From Stentor coeruleus (lineage: Eukaryota > Ciliophora > Heterotrichea > Heterotrichida > Stentoridae), in NCBI GenBank assembly GCA_001970955.1, contig MPUH01000871.1, positions 1-31,222 on the forward strand: a DNA stretch of 31,222 nucleotides, given 5' to 3'. Below, in pieces: positions 27,159 to 31,222 of the stretch; position 1 is the first letter of the stretch, and each line of letters starts with the position of its first letter. The notes below the pieces were generated by a model. The model was given only the letters and a program-made list of their open reading frames with translations. It was not told where the DNA came from and made no database searches. The position numbers and the translations under genes were made by a program.

Positions 27159-28229
27159 TTAGACTGGATGAAATTTTAAAGCTTCTTCATAAACCATGTT
27201 TTGCAATATATCTTTAGTTGGCTCAAAGTTATCAAAACTCCAGTCAAATGGTGCTGGGGCTAGAGGCTCTTCTTCTGGGTTATGTAGACCATTAAAATAA
27301 GGATGTTCTAAACATTGCTTTACTGACCATCGTTTTAATGGATTGAATACAAGCATTTTGTCTAGAAGATCTAAGGCTACTGAGTTAGCTTTAGGATAAA
27401 CAGTACTCCATTTCGCCTTTTCTTTTTTTGCTAGTTTGCTAATAAACCTCCTTGCAGCAGGGTTTTCTATAAACTGCATATCTTCAGGTGTGGGTGTTCC
27501 AAGCACCGCAATAATTTTCTGGACTAAATCCAAATAATCTTCTCCAGGAAACAAAGGATTTCTCCCAAGTAATTCAGAAAACACACATCCAATACTCCAA
27601 ACATCAATTTGTTCAGTATACTGTGACGAATTCAAAACTACTTCAGGCGCTCTATACCATCTAGTCACAACATACTCTGTCAAATTTTCTGTGTTTACAT
27701 CATATCCTCTAGCAAGTCCTAAATCACAAATTTTCAAATCACACTGTTTATTAAGTAAAAGATTTGAAGGTTTAATATCTCTATGTATAACATTAGCTGA
27801 ATGCATATACAAAACTCCACGAAGAATTTGATACATAAAATATTGAATATGTTCATTACTCAAAGCTTGTTTCGAATAAATAACTCTATGTAAATCAGTT
27901 TCCATTAAGTCAGTGACTATATAAATATCATTGTATCCTGTTCTTTGTGATGGGAGCATGACATCTAATAAACTTATAGTATTTTCATGGTCAAAAAAAC
28001 CAAGCAATTTGATTTCACGGACGATTCTTTTTGCGTCTACAAGGTCTTCAAATGCGTTCGGGATTTTTTTTATCGCCACCTTTGTCCCTGTTTGATGGTC
28101 TAATGCGGCTACTACAACTCCATAAGCTCCATGACCTATTTTCTTGATAAACTCATACCTGCTGTCGACAACAAAGGTCGTCCCTCCTGCTGAGAACTTG
28201 TTTTTAGCTTCTGGGATTGGCTCTTCCAT
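27159..28229 (-). CDS. MAP kinase (ERK-type, TEY activation loop)
   Basis: A 356-residue protein, close to the usual MAPK size. The kinase domain (about 24-315) has the Gly loop IGHGAYGVV (31-39), VAIKK with K54, HRDIKPSN (149-156), and a DLG (169-171) where most kinases have DFG. The dual-phosphorylation motif is T184-E185-Y186, followed by VVTRWYRAPE, which places it among ERK-type MAPKs. The family-specific insert and PLKRWSVKQCLEHPYF are present. The C-terminal acidic patch HNPEEEP resembles the common docking site used by MAPK kinases and phosphatases. Activation by a MAPK kinase phosphorylating Thr and Tyr is expected from the family. One exon; the cyclin gene ends 66 bp upstream on the same strand. 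Confidence 0.95.
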   Translation of the reverse strand: MEEPIPEAKNKFSAGGTTFVVDSRYEFIKKIGHGAYGVVVAALDHQTGTKVAIKKIPNAFEDLVDAKRIVREIKLLGFFDHENTISLLDVMLPSQRTGYNDIYIVTDLMETDLHRVIYSKQALSNEHIQYFMYQILRGVLYMHSANVIHRDIKPSNLLLNKQCDLKICDLGLARGYDVNTENLTEYVVTRWYRAPEVVLNSSQYTEQIDVWSIGCVFSELLGRNPLFPGEDYLDLVQKIIAVLGTPTPEDMQFIENPAARRFISKLAKKEKAKWSTVYPKANSVALDLLDKMLVFNPLKRWSVKQCLEHPYFNGLHNPEEEPLAPAPFDWSFDNFEPTKDILQNMVYEEALKFHPV

Positions 28230-28295
28230 TATTTATTATTTTCAATATTTATTTGAAAACTACTTGAGCAATTCGAATATGTTAATTTTATCAGG

Positions 28296-29727
28296 TTAAA
28301 ATGATATAGAATTGGTCAAAAAGTCAAGGTTCTTTATATTATGGGTTTGAAATGCTAGGAAGTCCTCGTAGTGAGATTCAAGCTTCGACTTGCTCTGCAC
28401 ACGGCAGACAATAGGCAAGTCGAAAAGTGTTTCAAAATCAAGAAAAGCATGATAAAAACTTACAACCGGGTATAAATCGTCTAAATTATCGATTCTCGCT
28501 GCTTGTTTTATAAAACTGCAAAACATATCCTGTACTGCAGCATTATTTTCTAATGAATAAGGATCATCATTAACAATATTAAATTTGTCATCTGTATATT
28601 CTTGGTTTGACCCTGTAAAATATAATAAAGCGTAATTTGTTTCAAAAAAATACTTACAAATCATTAAATAAAGAAGCCCACTGGCCATATGTCGAGGAAG
28701 AAAATTTAATGATTTGGAATGAAGTAAGCTAAGATCAAGTATTTGCACAGCTTCTCTAAAACGTTTATAGGCTTTTTGATTTGATTGTTTAAAAAATATC
28801 ATCCGTTGTTCAAATAGTTCTTTTTCTTGTTTTTTTGAAAATTTTGGAAAGTCGTTAGGATTGTTCCCTGGTACACAGCCAAAGTGATAGTCAAGAAAAG
28901 AATCCCATTTGGTCATGAGGAAATTTAGCCAATTGTAAGTGGTTACTGGGAAAATGTTATAAGATAAAGATTGGAGAATACCTCGCTCGGCGGAAAAAAT
29001 TGATAAGAGGGAGTAGCCATTATCTGCTGATGATACCCAANTCCCATTTGGTCATGAGGAAATTTAGCCAATTGTAAGTGGTTACTGGGAAAATGTTATA
29101 AGATAGAGATTGGAGAATACCTCGCTCGGCGGAAAAAATTGATAAGAGGGAGTAGCCATTATCTGCTGATGATACCCAGTCACCAATATAAGGTGGGATA
29201 ACTTCTTCAGTTTTAGCAGCTATGTACATACACGTTAGGCCAATTAGCTGATAATTTTGTTTAGTCACTCCAGGAACAATTGATAAATATCTATCAACAT
29301 AACTTATAGCTAAATGATAACTTTCTCTTTTCAACATAAGCTCTGAGCATACTTCCATCATCCAATCATAAAGTATACTCCTCATGTTTGGGGTTAAGTA
29401 AGGTTGAATATTATCAAAGTAATTATCACTTGGCATATACTCAACTTCTTTGTCAATTAGTGATGTAATATAGTCTGAGTCTTCTGGAATCCAGAGTGCA
29501 GAAATTTCTACTTCATTTTGTTCTGCTTGATAAGCTGAAGAATTTAAATTTTCAGGATTTTCTTCGAGCAGACCATCAAAGTCTTCTTCACACGATAAAC
29601 TTTGCTCGGTTTGTGGTTTGGAAACAAAGGGCTGATTGGTTATCTGAGGGTTTAAACTATGAATAACCCTTGCAGGAGAAATAGAAAGATTCGGTTTTAG
29701 CATTATATTCAAATACAATACCGCCAT
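28296..29727 (-). CDS. Cyclin (A/E-like) with two cyclin boxes, split by an assembly duplication
   Basis: The reading frame runs from ATG at 29727 to N29041 and resumes beyond the duplicated copy, ending at TAA 28296. Counting the duplicate once (29727-29042 joined to 28902-28296) gives 1293 nt in perfect frame, 430 residues. The N-terminal cyclin box contains MRSILYDWMMEVCSELMLKR, then SYVDRYLS and CMYIAAKTEEVIPPY. It ends in LSYNIFPVTTYNWLNFLM, which resembles cyclin E (LxPLTPVSWLN). The second half (FREAVQILDLSLLHSKSLNF and onward) matches the second box. Cyclins activate CDKs and time the cell cycle; the E-like assignment is tentative. A second Met at 29703 is an equally plausible start, since the first leaves only 6 bp to the upstream gene's stop codon. 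Confidence 0.9.
28903..29178. repeat. 137-bp direct duplication flanking N29041 (unmerged contig ends)
   Basis: Positions 28903-29039 and 29042-29178 match with one internal difference (A at 28967, G at 29106). The base beside the N (29040) also differs from its counterpart. The duplication splits the cyclin gene into two apparent genes whose ends encode the same roughly 45 residues. Collapsing it restores one frame. Confidence 0.95.
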
Positions 29728-29733
29728 AAAAAA

Positions 29734-30867
29734 CTAACCTAAAATTAAAGCTAAAGGCCATAAGAGTTTACTCAAGTATCTGAACAAACTCATGAGCTTC
29801 AAAGGAGATAATCTAACTTTAACTCGCCAGGCGATAATAAGGTAAATAACAACAAAACCTATGAAGCCATATTTCCAAGTATTACTTTTTTTCGGAAACC
29901 CAGGCAAGCCAATTTTGAATCCAGTAACATTGCCAAAGTTTTTTGATCCAATATGCGCATTAATCCAATTAAGTGCATCCATCATAAACTCTTTTCTCTC
30001 TAAATCATGATGTGGTTCATGATAAACCCCTTTAAGTTTTCTAAGAGTCTTATCATTACTCGAGCATTTATTATATACTTCTTCAGTAGCGTTTAAATAA
30101 GTCAAAGTATCAGCATCTCCATGGTAGAAAATTACAGGATGAATTAATTTTCTACTATTAATCATAACCCATTTCATATGTAGTAATAAACTACTCCCTA
30201 ATCCTGGACCAAAAAGTGGCATCATTTTCTTATCATTAATCACACTGCGTACATATAAATCATCCTTACTCAAACAACTTGGGGCAATATACGAATTATA
30301 AACCATTTCTTCAACAGCATCATGAATATTAGTCATAACCAATTCTTTAACTTGAGAAAGTTCTGCTGAACTGCTTTTATATAATGGAGCACATATGATA
30401 ACTCCTGAGAAATTTAATTGTGGGTTGTTTAAAGCTACTGTTGTAACAAGAAGTCCACCCATACTATGACCCCAAAGAAAACATGGGAGATTAGGACGTA
30501 CTTGTTTAAGCATTTGTTGTATATCATCTTGAAATTCTAATAAATTATGTCCTCCTCTTGCCCCTCCTGAATGTCCATAGCTTCTAAGATCAACCATATG
30601 AACTTCAAAACCTTCAAGGGCAAAGAAAATAGCTAAATTTATCATCCTTCCTGAATGCTCAGCGAATCCATGAACAAGACAAAGTGAAGCTTTTGGAGAG
30701 TCGAGTTCCCTAAGTTTCAACAGCCTATACATTATCCTAACATTTTTAGGATTTGGTGCTGAAACAGGTAGAAACTTCCATGTTAATACAAGATTCTCTA
30801 GTCCATCTATAAGTTTGGTTTCTCCCGGATGAATAAGCTCCAATAGTTCGCTAATGTCCTCTTCCAT
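29734..30867 (-). CDS. Monoacylglycerol-lipase-like alpha/beta hydrolase with a C-terminal membrane anchor
   Basis: A 377-residue protein. It has the oxyanion region LVHGFAEHSGR (64-74), MVDLRSYGHSGGARG (91-105), the nucleophile elbow GHSMGG with Ser135, a likely acid Asp253 in YHGDADTLT, and His283 in GVYHEPHHD. This arrangement (HGxxEHxxRY, DxRGHGxSxG and GHSMGG) is that of the Hydrolase_4 group, which includes monoacylglycerol lipase and lysophospholipases. After the hydrolase domain come one or two hydrophobic helices (about 333-348 and near 360-377) that could tether it to a membrane. Substrates are inferred from the family only. The ATG is preceded by ACTAATAA (30869-30876). Its stop codon lies 6 bp from the first ATG of the cyclin gene on the same strand. 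Confidence 0.9.
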   Translation of the reverse strand: MEEDISELLELIHPGETKLIDGLENLVLTWKFLPVSAPNPKNVRIMYRLLKLRELDSPKASLCLVHGFAEHSGRMINLAIFFALEGFEVHMVDLRSYGHSGGARGGHNLLEFQDDIQQMLKQVRPNLPCFLWGHSMGGLLVTTVALNNPQLNFSGVIICAPLYKSSSAELSQVKELVMTNIHDAVEEMVYNSYIAPSCLSKDDLYVRSVINDKKMMPLFGPGLGSSLLLHMKWVMINSRKLIHPVIFYHGDADTLTYLNATEEVYNKCSSNDKTLRKLKGVYHEPHHDLERKEFMMDALNWINAHIGSKNFGNVTGFKIGLPGFPKKSNTWKYGFIGFVVIYLIIAWRVKVRLSPLKLMSLFRYLSKLLWPLALILG

Positions 30868-31137
30868 TTTATTAGTTAAGTGATTTTATACTTAAGTTTT
30901 GTAAAATACTTTTAGAATTTTATTGAAATTATTATCTTATTGATTTATTGTTGGATTGGAATTGATTATGTGCAAAGCTATAAGATAGTTTCTTTATTCT
31001 AGGGTTATAGAAAATAAATAAATACTGGAGGAGTTGCTTTTGAGAATAAATTTAGGGTTTTAGTAATTCATGAGTTTATACTTTTTATTAAAGCCTATCA
31101 AAAAATAATTGATTCTTAAAATTTATACTTTTCCATG
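30868..31137. promoter_or_regulatory. Upstream region of the lipase-like gene
   Basis: About 270 bp of AT-rich DNA lie between the lipase start and the stop of the next minus-strand gene. It holds the lipase promoter. The only recognisable element is ACTAATAA beside the start codon. Confidence 0.4.
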
Positions 31138-31222
31138 CTAAGGGAGATGCTCGAATCCAACAGTGCGCCGCTTCCTTGTTGAAATTAATGGGGTATCATC
31201 TTGACTTGTTCTTCTTCTCTTC
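31138..31222 (-). CDS. 3' end of an unidentified protein gene (partial, runs off the right edge)
   Basis: On the minus strand a frame comes in from the window edge and ends with TAG at 31140-31138. It encodes 27 visible residues, strongly basic (KRRRTSQDDTPLISTRKRRT, then VGFEHLP). The GC content rises sharply compared with the flanking DNA, as in other coding regions here. It is too short to identify. The two basic clusters could be nuclear localisation or phosphorylation sites, but that is speculation. Confidence 0.55.
   Translation of the reverse strand, partial: KRRRTSQDDTPLISTRKRRTVGFEHLP

Noticed and set aside
3673..28229. A functional cluster of four protein kinases
   Set aside because: The kinases belong to four different families, lie on both strands and are spread over 25 kb. 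Ciliates have very large kinomes, so chance grouping is expected.
28296..28916. A separate gene starting MTKWDSFLDYHFG
   Set aside because: This is the second half of the cyclin. Its apparent start falls in the duplicated contig end, and the upstream half reads into the same residues.
31140..31190. tRNA-like stretch (CTCGAATCC) near the right end
   Set aside because: No T-stem or acceptor stem can be paired, and the minus strand reads as the basic end of a protein gene.

Overview
The window looks like macronuclear DNA of a heterotrich ciliate, most likely Stentor or a close relative. The reasons are AT-rich DNA, genes packed tightly on both strands, and introns of only 15 nt (GTAA...TAG). 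The standard genetic code fits: well-conserved reading frames use TGG for Trp, have no in-frame TAA, TAG or TGA, and genes end in all three stops. That argues against Blepharisma, which reads TGA as Trp. The assignment rests on these features and was not tested by a database search.

Layout. Positions 1-150 hold the 5' end of a minus-strand gene. From there to 3672 there is no intact gene, but there is a decayed reverse-transcriptase remnant (about 1379-2345) and a smaller decayed coding fragment (2982-3131). From 3673 to 8570 come three protein kinases: a CK1-like, a NEK-like and an SNF1/AMPK-like enzyme. From 9240 to 16575 come a small basic coiled-coil protein, a decayed gene remnant, an RCC1-repeat protein with a long basic tail, a multi-spanning membrane protein, and a secreted patatin-like protein that has lost its catalytic residues. 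From 17443 to 20902 come a coiled-coil protein, a Rab GTPase, an ABHD1/3-type hydrolase and a DHHC palmitoyltransferase; the last three are rebuilt across five 15-nt introns. From 21822 to 30867 come an NlpC/P60-like protein, a large membrane adenylyl cyclase, a long coiled-coil protein, a MAP kinase (TEY), a cyclin and a monoacylglycerol-lipase-like hydrolase. The 3' end of another minus-strand gene closes the window (31138-31222).

There is no operon-like pathway here. It is a cross-section of eukaryotic signalling (four kinases, a cyclase, a cyclin), membrane traffic (Rab, DHHC) and lipid hydrolysis genes. Gene spacing is extreme: 6 bp between two same-strand genes, 25 bp between two divergent start codons, and 14 bp between two convergent stop codons.

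Assembly caution: all five single N characters (570, 4892, 20590, 22689, 29041) are flanked by near-identical direct copies of 40-137 bp. These look like contig ends that overlap but were never merged. Two of them split real genes (DHHC and cyclin); collapsing the duplicate restores the frame exactly in both.
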